In this document: positions 44,771-57,141 of the stretch, piece by piece | Numbering within the stretch: position 1 is the stretch's first letter | How the letters are laid out: every line of letters starts with the position of its first letter | Origin: Zygnema cylindricum | Taxonomy: Eukaryota > Streptophyta > Zygnematophyceae > Zygnematales > Zygnemataceae | DNA length: 62,000 nucleotides | Direction of reading: 5' to 3' | NCBI GenBank assembly: GCA_037447655.1 | Contig: JBBHKE010000047.1 | Coordinates: forward strand, 1 to 62,000 | The notes under the pieces: model-generated | Told to the model about the DNA's origin: nothing | The model's input: only the letters and a program-made list of their open reading frames with translations | Databases searched by the model: none | Position numbers and translations under genes: made by a program

Positions 44771-44979
44771 CACCGTGTATCGCCATTACTCTATTAGTGT
44801 TAGTAATTTTGTCGTCACCTAAAACATCTTTTCTCCCTACGCACTTGTCTGATTTTCACATGGAGACCGCCAGTAGGAAGGTCCGAATCTTAGCTTTCAA
44901 TCCCAACCGTCAGATCCAATATCCGACACGTGTGTACGGAGAAAAAATGTTTCAAGTGGCAAAAAAAACATTAAGCTAA
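44771..44979. mobile_element. Mariner-like MITE, right end truncated
   Basis: TA then CACCGTGTATCGCCATTAC. The inverted arms CCTAAAACATCTTTTCTCCC and GGAGAAAAAATGTTTCAAGT are present. The right terminus is missing where the non-LTR fragment begins. Confidence 0.8.
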
Positions 44980-44984
44980 CCGCT

Positions 44985-46080
44985 TACTTTGCTCTGTTTG
45001 CATCTATCATTTGTTCGAGGGTTGTGGTGTATTACTCTAATATTGGCCCATGTGATATCTACCATTTACGAAAGCTCGTTACCATTTGAACAATCGTTAT
45101 TGCTAGTAATTTGCTTTTATCAGTCAAGGCCCTCCATGCATTTCATCCGTTCACTTCCCTCGACACTAACAGTTACTCACGCGTGCAAAAACATGTCGTC
45201 GACAAGGTAACCGCCGCCAAATTCAGAAAATTCCTATGGCTAAAGCGAGAGCTCGACTTCGATCAAGTTCGTGACCAAGTGCTATCGCTTGGCTTGTTGC
45301 TACTCCAATTTTTGCCTCACTCCGGGTATTCATTTTTTCAGTACTTCGCTTACGTCTCGGCTTGCCGCAACCCTCGTTTTTATGCAAGCCCCCTTCTTTT
45401 TGTGGTTAGTACATAGATGAGTAGGGCCTCCATTTGCTCCACGGCTCACACAATGCGGAGCATACAACATCAAATGATATCGTTTGGAATGCAATCGCCT
45501 AAGTGAGTAGCGAAGCAAGATACACAGTCTAAAGTGAGCTGCCACATTTACTCCCGCCACATTGTCAATCTCACGATATACACGGCCCTTACGTGGATCT
45601 TTTGTTTTCACACAACGTAAAAAGAACAATGGGTGAGGCAGTTCTAACATACTATGCGAGATCCCCTATTTCCGCACACGTGGTACTACATGTTGGTATT
45701 GCAGCTCGCGATGCAATGGCCTTCGAGAAAAGAAACTTTGTGCACAGAGACCCAGGTGACAACATCATTTTATTTATATTAGGTAAATTTTAGACCATGG
45801 ACTCCTCCTTCGACAACTTTTTACCTGATTACGCCGATGATTTATAAAATAGAGAGGACATGGTAGCCCTACCAACTCCCACGCCACCTTTGCCTTGTAC
45901 AACCTTTGTGCCAAAACTTCAAAGACGACCTGGTTTTCAAAACACTATGAGAGGTGAGAAAAACATTATATGAAAATTGTTGTTTGGGGAGGAGGCCAAC
46001 CATGTAAGGTTCAACTCTAAAGGGAAAGGAGCTCACCGTTGTGCACAGGGAAACTCCACCATTGCCGCTGTCTCTCAAAA
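44985..46080 (+). pseudogene. Degraded non-LTR retrotransposon, C-terminal region, plus strand
   Basis: The forward reading passes through broken frames equivalent to TAYLGVRALLASIIRS (44985-45030), AVKALH, YSRVQKHVVDKVTAAKF, LLLQFLPHS, a FAYVSACRNPRF block and an MRCG-type Cys region. These match the order in the 17-22 kb element. A second copy is at 59690-60530 plus 61484-61980. Stops are frequent. This copy keeps the empty sites for the two insertions in the other one: TA at 45167-45168 and CCGGGTATTC near 45320. Confidence 0.75.
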
Positions 46081-46379
46081 CTGGAGGATCCCTCATCCAC
46101 TAATAGTCTTTTATTAGACAGTACCTTAAAAGGTTTTGATATGTAGAAAGATGTCGAGAGTTAATTAGGTATTGAGGGTCGTACATTATAAAAGTCGTGC
46201 GAGAAAGCCCTTTAGAGGAAAATAAAGTACGTGTGTCTTATACTTTTGACCAAAAAATACTTGTAGTTATTAGAGTACTTCTATAGTTAATGGGATATAT
46301 GTTTGATTTGGAGCTTGAACCTTTTTAAAAGAAGGGCAGGGAATTAGTGGCAGGAAATTATTTCTTTGTATTTTTATGG

Positions 46380-49060
46380 TTGTAAGATCTTAGATTGATG
46401 GATTGAACTAATGAGGAACCAAGAGGAGGAAATCGAGCCTCCCCCCCCTCCATCATTATCAAGAACCAAAGAGTTGCATGTGACTCCACAACCTCTCGCC
46501 ATGCTAGCACCCCCTTGATTCACGTCCCACCACCTAGAGGGGCTGGGGCTGTAAGTCTACCTGGAGTCGCCGAGATGTACTTAGCACGTGCAAGATCACA
46601 AGGATAGGTGCGATGTTACCAATACCCCTACCTTCACATACATCACAGACTTGGTCCAAGTAAGAAAAGGAACACATCGCGGCTTAGTGGATTATATTGT
46701 TTCGCTTAATCGAGAAAAAAATTAGCCTTTTTGGATAAAGTTAGTCGCCTTTTTAGAAAAAGTTAGTCGTTTTCAAGAGAATAAAAAAGAGAAAAGTTTT
46801 GCTGCCTATTAAACTAGCCAATTTAGCTTTTTGAATGTCGAAAGCGGAACGGACGACTCATTTGTCCTAGGTTTGGGAAGAACAACAAAAAATACGATCA
46901 TATGCGAGGATGCGTTATTCGGGGGTCCCCTAATTCCTATAGACCTAGTGTTAGTGCAGTAGATGACATTGTATTGCAGATGATGGTAGGGGTAAAGCTC
47001 CATCATGGTTTTTTGACAAAGTACACACACTAGTTTCCCCCTCTCCAAACACCCACCGATTTCTTGTTTCCCCCTCTCCATAGAGGTGCATTTTTCGTGG
47101 TAATAGGCACCTGGAATGATAAAATAGGGTTGGAACAATGGTGCCATTACCAAGGTGGGTATCATCTTCTGCCCCTTCTCTGGTAGGAGAAGAAAGCGCT
47201 CTCTAGGGGAGGGAGGAACAAAAGGGAACCAAGAAAATTCATCACCAAAGGAGAATCCAATGTGGGGTTTGGGTATGAGAAGGATGGAAAAGTGCAGGAG
47301 GAAACGAGGGCCTCGAAACAAACTGAGGGTCTGCAAATTTTAGAACCACAGTCGAAGACGGTTCCTGTGGGAGAATTAGGAGAACATGTGCCTAAAACGG
47401 TCCCTAGAGACGAAGAAGAGCCACGTTCTCAAACTACTTCGATCCATGGGTGGATCGATCCTACGAGGTCGTCCATTTTCTGGCCTTCGGGCGAGGGGAG
47501 TTTTTGAATCCCCTAACCACTCTCTTGTTGGTTGGAGGAAAAGGGTTATAACCCAAGAACGGTTGGGACCAATAAGTAAGATCTTGGTCAGGAAACATGG
47601 AAGGGGAACATTGCACCCTTTGCCGAGGGAAGTCACACCAAGAGGACCAATGAGAAGAATTTCCCGACACGAAGAGTGGAACTATAGAACTCCGGAGATT
47701 GAGTCGGAAAGCAAATCCGAGGAAAGAGAAAAGACTTGGCCGCCGGTAAGTTCTCGCAAACCCGAGATTTCCGGAGGATCCAAGGGGAGCACAAGGAGCT
47801 TAATTGAGGGCCAAACTTTGGAGGGTTCAGACCCATGAAAGAGAGGACATAAAGATGATGCGGGACAGAGGCAGTGTCATGCAACCTTCGAAGGCATGTC
47901 CCTTTACGGAGGTTTAAAAAAAGGGGTTTTAAGAGGCCAAGGGAAAATTTTGGGCAGAGAGGAGAGAAAAGGACCGTAAAAGGATAGGGAAGAGGCGAAA
48001 GGAGAAAAAGTAGGTGGCTTAGGGAGAATATAGGAAGTGCCTCCTTATAGGTGCAGACATTGGAATAAAGATTTGAGAGAGAGATTATGAGGAGGCTTTT
48101 GCACTCACTAAAGAGAAATAGAACCTCAAGAAATGGCGTCGATGAGCGAGGAGTTAAAGAAGCTCTAATGTGAATTCAACCTGAGGGCTGAGGGCTTAAA
48201 TCTAGAAGCTGAGAGTTTCCGAAGGGACAGGAGACCGCGCTTCCGAAATACCAAGTGCCCACGTTTGTGGCAGAGTAGGAAATGTTGGAGCCCATTCCAA
48301 AGCCGGATGGATGGGAGGCTTGGACAATGGATGTTGTTATAAGAAAGAAGAGAAAACGCCATGGATAGACGAGCACCGACCACCAAGGAAATCGATGAAG
48401 ACGAAATTTAGGTTACCTTAGAAATCGAAAGCGGGGTAGTGGCGGTCAGAACCGACCAGGAAAGTGGTAAGGAATCACTGATGAGGCTTTTTCATGAAGA
48501 GGGTTTCAGAGGAGGAGATGTACGGGCCTCAATGAATAGGATCACCGAAGAATAATAAAGAAAGAATATGGAGAAAACAGAGTTAGAGAGCAATAAATTA
48601 CCTAGGTTGGATGCCCGAAGAGGAAAGGAAGATGATAAAAAAGAGGAAACGGAATCACGAGGGAAGAAGAAATTCCTTACCCGGAGGAAAAGGGCAAGTT
48701 GCCGGCTAGGGAAAGCACCTCAACAGAAGACGACTCCCCATAGACGCAAAAACCGACGCCCTTCCCGAGGGTTGACTTACGAAAACGGTCTTTGAGAAAG
48801 GTGAGGTATTGAGAAAGGTGAGGAATTATAAAGTGAGGTTACTGTTGGCCAAGTATCAATACCATTAATGATAGGACCCGACCCTCTCGAGCTAGAATAT
48901 ACAAGGCAATCACTCATGAAAATCATGCCGGATAGGGAGCAGCTCTGTTGGCACTTGAGCACGTTGGTGACATCATTACAATTGACCACTAATCAGATGG
49001 AAGAGGAGCCGCCAAAGCCTACCAGAAGTTCCTATGTATCAGATGGTTTACTATGATGTA
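46380..49060 (+). pseudogene. Decayed coding-like, purine-rich region, unrecognised
   Basis: Long stretches of R/E/K/G-rich, hydrophilic translation occur on the plus strand (47155-47343, 47386-47838, 48568-48795, 48868-49056), in different frames, separated by stops. The composition is uniform over 2.6 kb and the pieces are far from random, so one or more ancestral reading frames, perhaps a retroelement ORF1/gag-like gene, may have decayed here. No domain, zinc knuckle or terminal repeat is identifiable. The minus-strand frame at 46809-47336 is judged a shadow. Confidence 0.3.
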
Positions 49061-49691
49061 TTTCTGGTATAGCTCGTGTTTGATTTAACTATTTGCTTTA
49101 TCTCCGTTTTTCCTTCACACAATGGGCATTCGCTCCCCTAAGTCTTTCTTAAATATTGAAAATTCAAAAGATCTTGTCAAGTATTCTATCTTCCCCAATA
49201 CCCACCTCTCATATACTAGAATATTAAATGCTCTTTCCTCACCAATGGACCTTGTGATATATTGAAGTGAAACACTGGACCTTCACGTGGTTGAAAAGTG
49301 AAAACATACCTTATGGTGGGGGCTTCTTTTCGTTTAATCGAAAAAATCTCGATTAGCTGGCAATTTGTCAAAATAGATTCAAGAAATGCATCCGGACATT
49401 GGGTATCATTTATCAGCCGCATTAACAAAAAGTTGGTTAACAACCCTCTCCTTCGCTAGGAAATTAGTTGAGGTTTGGATTTTTAAATTTCTGCAAGCTT
49501 CTCATAATTAGTCACTTTCTTCTTTTAGAGTTGCCTTGTTACCATTTAGACGCTGAATTCATGCGGCAAATTTCTCTTACACAGTTATTTTGTTACCTTT
49601 AGTGGTCATGTGAACTCGTGCTTTAAAAGTTAGCAAAAACTAAGGAATTGCACATTTTTGTATGGTTTCAACAGTAACTATACACAAGATA
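49061..49691. other. Intergenic stretch, nothing recognised
   Basis: AT-rich sequence up to the left breakpoint of the tandem duplication at about 49692. Confidence 0.4.
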
Positions 49692-50940
49692 AAATATGTT
49701 GGCTCATACGCCTTTTTTGAGCGACTTTATTCTATCTGTAGATTTGTGGTATATATAATCAATAAATCCTATGTAACGTTTTTTTTTTTTTTAAGCAATG
49801 TGCAAAATGGGTCAGCTGTTATGATTCTTTATTTAATTATCTTAAACTACACATTTTCAGGTGTGACTTTTATCGACCCTACACCGTGAATCGTTATTTG
49901 TGTCAAATAATTGTTCACGTGTTTATAGTAGCGTTATTAATTTTAATCCACTTCTGAACACTTTAAAAACATCTAGTATTGTTAACACTATCTTTAGTTC
50001 GACAAGTTAAATTTAGGGGCAACGATATTACTCTAATAAAGACACACAATATATATTGCTTGCATTATTTTGGCCTTGACCAGACGCATAAATAAATTTA
50101 GTATTGAGTATCGAACCGATTTTCCTTCGATATTACAGCTTCAAGGATTTTATTTGCTTCAGCTGGATCTGTAAGGCACTCAGCCATCTGAATGAACCAA
50201 TTGTTTTTAGACTTTTAGAATTGGTGATTTTTTTTGACGACGACGAGAAGCCTAGCTTTGCTTCTCGTCAACAATTTTTCATTTCAATCATGTTTTGTAC
50301 TTTGATGGTTTCACCATAGAGTTTTTGATAGTAAAATCTTCTTCTTTATTCAAAATAGGAAAAGTATGTGACGTTTAAAAGAGCTTTTTTCTCCCCAAAA
50401 AATATTTTTAATTCCTCAAAATAATTTCAGCTGTAATAACGATGGGCGGTGTATTTGAACCCAGAGAGCTGAAATGGCGCGCAAGCATACCTTTGAGTTT
50501 TGACCAATCGTGCGCGCTGTCCGGTTCAGCATTGTACGGGTCCAGCTAGGGCTGAATCAAACGGTTGTTTCTAAATTCAGAATTGACATTCACGAACCAA
50601 GGTAAATTGTTCGATTCTGTCAAATCCAACGATTGAAACCGTTAAACGATCCAAAAATCGTTATAAGTGCCCGAAAAAAGCTAAATTACTCGAGTGAACT
50701 GACGTGGGGTCAAATATAATGTACTACACCGTGCATCACTATTAGGGTGAACTTCCATTAGAGGAAAAGTGGGGTTGTTTACTGGATGTCGTACGATTTC
50801 ATACAGATTCGTACCAATTTTTTTTTTGTCAGACGAAACATGACGAAACATGTCTACTGGATGGCTCCAATAATATAGGCGTAAGAATCGGCCGTTGGAT
50901 TTTTCACTTTTTTTGATTCGCGAAAGCAATCACGCACATC

Positions 50941-50990
50941 GTCCAGTGTGAAGAGACTCTCCACGGCGAGGAGAGTTTCTTCACACTGGT
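50941..50990. repeat. 50-nt internal hairpin, CAGTGTGAAG class
   Basis: CCAGTGTGAAGAGACTCTCC pairs with GGAGAGTTTCTTCACACTGG around a 7-nt loop. It is the same as at 13600 and 55767. Confidence 0.9.
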
Positions 50991-51255
50991 CGCATACCAT
51001 TGGTACACGTGAAAAGTAAAAAATAATCTACCACGAACAGGCGTAGAGAATCGAACACGTCCTACATGCCATGTGCCTTACGCCACGGTGTATGAAGGTC
51101 GACCTAAATATCTTCGCACGCTCCTTCTGACATCCGCTGACCTTAAAAGTTTGCGGCGCCTTTTTGATTTTACGTTTCGAAATTTTGATTTTCAATTTCA
51201 GAATTAAAATATGGTCGCAAAATTTTCGTACGAATCATTAACTACCTCTGCCCGT

Positions 51256-51439
51256 ACAAATATTATGTACAGATTTTCAGCTTGAAGAATATTTCTAGAT
51301 TTTAAGAATATGAAATTAACCTACGTGGCGCAAATCATAATTGAGATACAAATATTACGTACAGATTTTCAGCTTGAAGAATATTTCTAGATTTTAAGAA
51401 TATGAAATTAACCTACGTGGCGCCAATCATAATTGAGAA
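51256..51439. repeat. 92-bp tandem duplication
   Basis: Two units begin ACAAATATTA at 51256 and 51348. It is also present in duplication copy 2 at about 56082-56265. Confidence 0.9.
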
Positions 51440-51911
51440 ACGATGTCTACTGGCACAACATAATGGAAGGTCGTGCCAGTAAACACTATAAATAGATGTA
51501 TCCGCATGTTTCCTGGGACCGCCTAATGGAGAACAGGCCTTACTGTTAATAGTTTGTTAGCCACTTAAAACATACTTTCTCCGTACACATTTGTCCGATA
51601 TCAAATTTGAGACCGCCAATCGGAGGTGAGAATCTTGCCTTTCAATCGCAACCGTCTGTTCTTTAATCCGACACGTATGTACGAAGACAAGATGTTTGAA
51701 GAGGCAAAAGAATAGTCACGGGCGACCCGGTGCTTTGCCTTTTGGTTGCCAAGGGCCTGTCGTTTTGGTACACGCGGACCAATAGGAGCGTCACAATTTG
51801 TCGTAGGAGTTACATGTACTTCTTCACGTATCAAATCCGTTTCCGGTAGTGTACGGATAATGAGAACACGACAACGTGTCGTGATGTGACGGGATGGCAC
51901 GCGAAAAAATA

Positions 51912-51968
51912 AAAAGTACGATACTGTACGTTACTCTAATGAAAAGTACGATACTGTACGTTACTCTA
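51912..51968. repeat. 30-bp tandem duplication
   Basis: AAAAGTACGATACTGTACG occurs at 51912 and 51942. Copy 2 has the same at about 56738. Confidence 0.9.
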
Positions 51969-52315
51969 CCGGAGTTGATAACACGACATATTGGCGTGAC
52001 GACGACTTTGTCTCGCCGTTTATCATACCATTACAACTACGTGAAATTCAACAAATAGGATTGTACCACGTGTCTTTTTTCATTACAATCAAAATTGGAA
52101 CATGACAAAGCCAATCAAAACTCAAATCACTCAACCGCTCAAGATCTTACACAAAAAAAACAACGATCGATTATTGTTGTCACCAGAGATGAATGCCTTT
52201 TCCTTTTTAGAATCTAAAAGTGTAAAGCAAAAAAAATAACACTAATAGGGATACACGGTGTACTTCTACTCATTCCATACAACAGTTGACTGTCCTCTAT
52301 GTGTTTTTATTGTTA

Positions 52316-53128
52316 GGGTACTTTCGCATGTAACTGAAACTTATTCTTGCTACTTTGTTTTTTAGCGAAGATTCTCTGTACAACTTTCAGAGAATTCGGA
52401 TGTAAACGCAAATAACTTGTCACTTAAAAAAGTGACCTGCGTACACGTGTACGAAGAATTGTGAAAGATGAAGTGGTACATAAAATATGGCGAAACTTCC
52501 ACTCGGATTCAATTTGAGGCGTTTCTCCGCACGCTGTACATTTTTTGTGAATTCGTAAATTTTGTACACCACATTGTCGACGTGTCAAAACCTTAAAATA
52601 CCTTTCGCTGTCGCACAAAATTTGTGGTTTCGTTTAACGTCTTCCCACTTCCCGAAAGGTGGCCAATAGTTTTCATACGCCGTATGTTTGAAGACACGTG
52701 TGTTTGAGAGAGACGGCCCTTGTACGGCAATCAACGCACGAAAAACAGTACGCACAGGTTGTAAACGTGCAGTGTGTTTTTTTTTTGGTACTCCGCGCAC
52801 AAGAATTGTAAAAAACTTTAGACACGTGCGAAAGTGTCTGCCTATTCGCTCACCTTTAAGGACTTTATTTCAAATCACCTCCCGACGTGATTTGATGTAA
52901 AGTTTGAACATGTGTTGAAAGGACGCGAAAGTGGGTCGAAATGCGTTAAACGACAAATTGTATCGCGCTAGACGACAAACTACTGTACGTATAAAGTTTC
53001 AAGGTAACGCAGCTTGTACGGTGGTAATTTCTATTTTTTGGTACGGATGCGGATTTTCTCGTTTTTTTCCAAGTTATGGAGGAAAACGACAGAAAATAGA
53101 TGTAACTTTAGCACATGCGAAAATACCC
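52316..53128. mobile_element. Tourist-like MITE, 813 bp, TTA target duplication
   Basis: Ends GGGTACTTTCGCATGT and ACATGCGAAAATACCC; TTA at 52313-52315 and 53129-53131. Two empty sites exist in repeat R: TTA at 44470-44472 and at 59303-59305. Confidence 0.92.
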
Positions 53129-53443
53129 TTAGAGCTTGATAATTTACGATACGGTACATGTGTACAAGTATACATAGGTTCCACCTATAGTTGTTCAATT
53201 CGCATTTTAAGCAATCATCAAACGCACGAATACTACTTAGAATGCGCATCGAACAATAATGAAGTGTTAGTGAAATGCGTACTCGACTTTGCCTTTTCAA
53301 ATTTCATTACCCTAAAAAACAGAAATGTGAGAAAACCATCGATGCGGCAGCCTCGTCGTTGGTTCAGTTTGGCCCTGGTAGAACAAGAAAAAAATGAAAA
53401 AATATAAGTTCACATTAAAGCAAAAATTGTAAATACAAAATAG

Positions 53444-53855
53444 TAATGTTGTGTATCGGTAAGGATTTGCCGATAACCAATATGGGCCTTTTTTCGGGTA
53501 CCCGATAATCGATATATTGGTACAATATATCGTTATTGGTGTTATCGTCGATAATACCCGATATTTATCGGTAATTATCGGCGATAACAACGATATTGGT
53601 AACTATCGACAATACTTGTACGGACCGTACAGATAAATGTACGGCTAGTACATTCCACTGTACGTGTTATTCCCTGGACGCGCCGCGGACCCCCTTCGCC
53701 CCGATTTCGGTAAAAACCGCGATATTTCCTTTAGTATTTCTAATTTAAGGGGGTTTTACTTTGGAACCCTTCCAAAATGTCTTTTTGACTGTTAAATTTT
53801 TATAAATGGCACTTAATGGCGGCAGTCTGACAAATTTGTTCATCTGCTTTGTTAA
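53444..53855. mobile_element. Truncated hAT-like element at the duplication junction
   Basis: Identical to the first 412 bases of 58270-59065. It is cut where the pyrimidine-rich LPMO-exon copy begins. Confidence 0.88.
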
Positions 53856-54287
53856 TCTCCCCCTCTCCTTCCCTCTCCCTCTCCTCCCACGTCCAAATCC
53901 ACTCCTCCCTCACCTCCTCCGTTTCCGCCTCCCTCTCCTCGTCTATACCAGCCTTCCTCTCTTCGCTCTCCTTCTGCTTCTCCACCTCTTCCTCTTCCCT
54001 CTCCACCTCCTCGACCTCCCCCTCAACCGCTCCGGCCTACCTCTCCACCACCTCGACCTTTCTCTCCTCCTCCCTCCCCACCTCCCTCTAAGCCTCCCTC
54101 ATCTTTTATTGGTTGTGATTGTAAGTGAGGCGACGGGTTTTGGAGGGATCGATCCAACTGGACTTGTCAAAAAATTTGTCGGTGTTTTTTGTTGGTTAAT
54201 GTAGGGACGTGGACGTGTACTTCTTCTTTAATTTTTGACGAATCAATTAGTGCTTGTAATTGGGTTAGTGCGTCTAATTACTGTTAG
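53856..54287 (+). pseudogene. Degenerate copy of the LPMO last exon (linker plus CBM14-like domain)
   Basis: Homologous to 42190-42449. The Pro/Ser linker DNA is expanded to more than 200 bases of CT-rich repeats. The domain then reads IGCDCK, a TGA stop, GDGFWRDRS, ICRCFLLVNV, a TAG stop region and LIFDESISACNWVSASNYC. Cys spacing is otherwise preserved. It begins abruptly in the linker with no upstream LPMO exons, so it is a partial duplicate. Its 3' flank (54288-54517) also matches the LPMO 3' flank. Confidence 0.92.
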
Positions 54288-55552
54288 ATTCACACGTCAT
54301 AGAACATAGTAACGACCAATGTTTGAGGTATTTACAAAACATCTAGCAATCAATCTGTTAAGATAAGGAAGAAAAAGTTAAATAATGAATCGGACATAAA
54401 CATTTTTGAAGTTTTGTTTGAGCTGTTAAGTTGGTGTGTCTTATTGGGGCTTTAAGTTTTGAAGGCAAAAAAAAAAAGAAACGACATTTGAAGAGAAAAT
54501 AAATTATAGCATAAGAAAAATATGTTGGCTCATACGCCTTTTTTGAGCGACTTTATTCTATCTGTAGATTTGTGGTATATATAATCAATAAATCCTATGT
54601 AACGTTTTTTTTTTTTTTAAGCAATGTGCAAAATGGGTCAGCTGTTATGATTCTTTATTTAATTATCTTAAACTACACATTTTCAGGTGTGACTTTTATC
54701 GACCCTACACCGTGAATCGTTATTTGTGTCAAATAATTGTTCACGTGTTTATAGTAGCGTTATTAATTTTAATCCACTTCTGAACACTTTAAAAACATCT
54801 AGTATTGTTAACACTATCTTTAGTTCGACAGGTAAAATTTAGGGGCAACGATATTACTCTAATAAAGACACACAATATATATTGCTTGCATTATTTTGGC
54901 CTTGACCAGACGCATAAATAAATTTAGTATTGAGTATCGAACCGATTTTCCTTCGATATTACAGCTTCAAGGATTTTATTTGCTTCAGCTGGATCTGTAA
55001 GGCACTCAGCCATCTGAATGAACCAATTGTTTTTAGACTTTTAGAATTGGTGATTTTTTTTGACGACGACGAGAAGCCTAGCTTTGCTTCTCGTCAACAA
55101 TTTTTCATTTCAATCATGTTTTGTACTTTGATGGTTTCACCATAGAGTTTTTGATAGTAAAATCTTCTTCTTTATTCAAAATAGGAAAAGTATGTGACGT
55201 TTAAAAGAGCTTTTTTCTCCCCAAAAAATATTTTTAATTCCTCAAAATAATTTCAGCTGTAATAACGATGGGCGGTGTATTTGAACCCAGAGAGCTGAAA
55301 TGGCGCGCAAGCATACCTTTGAGTTTTGACCAATCGTGCGCGCTGTCCGGTTCAGCATTGTACGGGTCCAGCTAGGGCTGAATCAAACGGTTGTTTCTAA
55401 ATTCAGAATTGACATTCACGAACCAAGGTAAATTGTTCGATTCTGTCAAATCCAACGATTGAAACCGTTAAACGATCCAAAAATCGTTATAAGTGCCCGA
55501 AAAAAGCTAAATTACTCGAGTGAACTGACGTGGGGTCAAATATAATGTACTA

Positions 55553-57086
55553 CACCGTGCATCACTATTAGGGTGAACTTCCATTAGAGGAAAAGTGGGG
55601 TTGTTTACTGGATGTCGTACGATTTCATACAGATTCGTACCAATTTTTTTTTTGTCAGACGAAACATGACGAAACATGTCTACTGGATGGCTCCAATAAT
55701 ATAGGCGTAAGAATCGGCCGTTGGATTTTTCACTTTTTTTGATTCGCGAAAGAAATCACGCACATCGTCCAGTGTGAAGAGACTCTCCACGGCGAGGAGA
55801 GTTTCTTCACACTGGTCGCATACCATTGGTACACGTGAAAAGTAAAAAATAATCTACCACGAACAGGCGTAGAGAATCGAACACGTCCTACATGCCATGT
55901 GCCTTACGCCACGGTGTATGAAGGTCGACCTAAATATCTTCGCACGCTCCTTCTGACATCCGCTGACCTTAAAAGTTTGCGGCGCCTTTTTGATTTTACG
56001 TTTCGAAATTTTGATTTTCAATTTCAGAATTAAAATATGGTCGCAAAATTTTCGTACGAATCATTAACTACCTCTACCCGTACAAATATTATGTACAAAT
56101 TTTCAGCTTGAAGAATATTTCTAGATTTTAAGAATATGAAATTAACCTACGTGGCGCAAGTCATAATTGAGATACAAATATTACGTACAGATTTTCAGCT
56201 TGAAGAATATTTCTAGATTTTAAGAATATGAAATTAACCTACGTGGCGCCAATCATAATTGAGAAACGATGTCTACTGGCACAACATAATGGAAGGTCGT
56301 GCCAGTAAACACTATAAATAGATGTATCCGCATGTTTCCTGGGACCGCCTAATGGAGAACAGGCCTTACTGTTAATAGTTTGTTAGCCACTTAAAACATA
56401 CTTTCTCCGTACACATTTGTCCGATATCAAATTTGAGACCGCCAATCGGAGGTGAGAATCTTGCCTTTCAATCGAAACCGTCTGTTCTTTAATCCGACAC
56501 GTATGTACGAAGACAAGATGTTTGAAGAGGCAAAGGAATAGTCACGGGCGACACGGTGCTTTGCCTTTTGGTTGCCAAGGGCCTGTCGTTTTGGTACACG
56601 CGGACCAATAGGAGCGTCACAATTTGTCGTAGGAGTTACATGTACTTCTTCACGTATCAAATCCGTTTCCGGTAGTGTACGGATAATGAGAACACGACAA
56701 CGTGTCGTGATGTGACGGGATGGCACGCGAAAAAATAAAAAGTACGATACTGTACGTTACTCTAATGAAAAGTACGATACTGTACGTTACTCTACCGGAG
56801 TTGATAACACGACATATTGGCGTGACGACGACTTTGTCTCGCCGTTTATCATACCATTACAACTACGTGAAATTCAACAAATAGGATTGTACCACGTGTC
56901 TTTTTTCATTACAATCAAAATTGGAACATGACAAAGCCAATCAAAACTCAAATCACTCAACCGCTCAAGATCTTACACAAAAAAAACAACGATCGATTAT
57001 TGTTGTCACCAGAGATGAATGCCTTTTCCTTTTTAGAATCTAAAAGTGTAAAGCAAAAAAAATAACACTAATAGGGATACACGGTG
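55553..57086. mobile_element. Mariner-like MITE, duplicate of 50727-52260
   Basis: Same structure and TA flanks as the copy 4826 bp upstream. Confidence 0.85.
55571..56365. mobile_element. Foldback MITE, duplicate of 50745-51539
   Basis: Same ends, TTA flanks and hairpin (55767-55816) as the copy 4826 bp upstream. Confidence 0.85.
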
Positions 57087-57141
57087 TACTTCTACTCATT
57101 CCATACAACAGTTGACTGTCCTCTATGTGTTTTTATTGTTA

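Larger units (their letters stand above)
50745..51539. mobile_element. Foldback MITE with 50-nt hairpin, TTA target duplication
   Basis: Left end GGGTGAACTTCCATTAGAGG, right end CCTAATGGAGAACAGGCC; TTA at 50742-50744 and 51540-51542. It sits in the terminal repeat of the mariner-like MITE, whose uninterrupted form is seen at 43225-43240. It contains the hairpin at 50941-50990 and a 92-bp tandem duplication (51256-51439). Confidence 0.85.
50727..52260. mobile_element. Mariner-like MITE carrying a nested foldback element, TA target duplication
   Basis: Starts CACCGTGCATCACTATTAG after TA at 50725-50726, and ends ATAGGGATACACGGTG before TA at 52261-52262. The empty site is in repeat R at 44402-44403 and near 59250. 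Inside are the foldback at 50745-51539 and an extra unidentified block of about 500 bp (51717-52225) that splits the right arm. Confidence 0.85.
49692..53855. repeat. Tandem segmental duplication, copy 1
   Basis: This is collinear and roughly 99% identical by eye to 54518-58682, with a constant offset of 4826. Differences seen include GACAAGTTAAAT/GACAGGTAAAAT near 50010 and GAAAGCAATC/GAAAGAAATC near 50930. It contains a mariner-like MITE with a nested foldback, a Tourist-like MITE and the first 412 bp of a hAT-like element, cut at 53855. There is no supported gene; identical short frames in both copies only reflect the recent duplication. Confidence 0.95.

Noticed and set aside
46809-47336. 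175-residue minus-strand frame
   Set aside because: It overlaps the more coherent plus-strand decayed frames and has no recognisable domain; likely a shadow.
50104-55145. Identical 71-residue frames at 50104 and 54930 and other repeated pairs
   Set aside because: Identity is explained by the recent 4.8-kb tandem duplication, not by coding constraint; they lie in intergenic repeat DNA.
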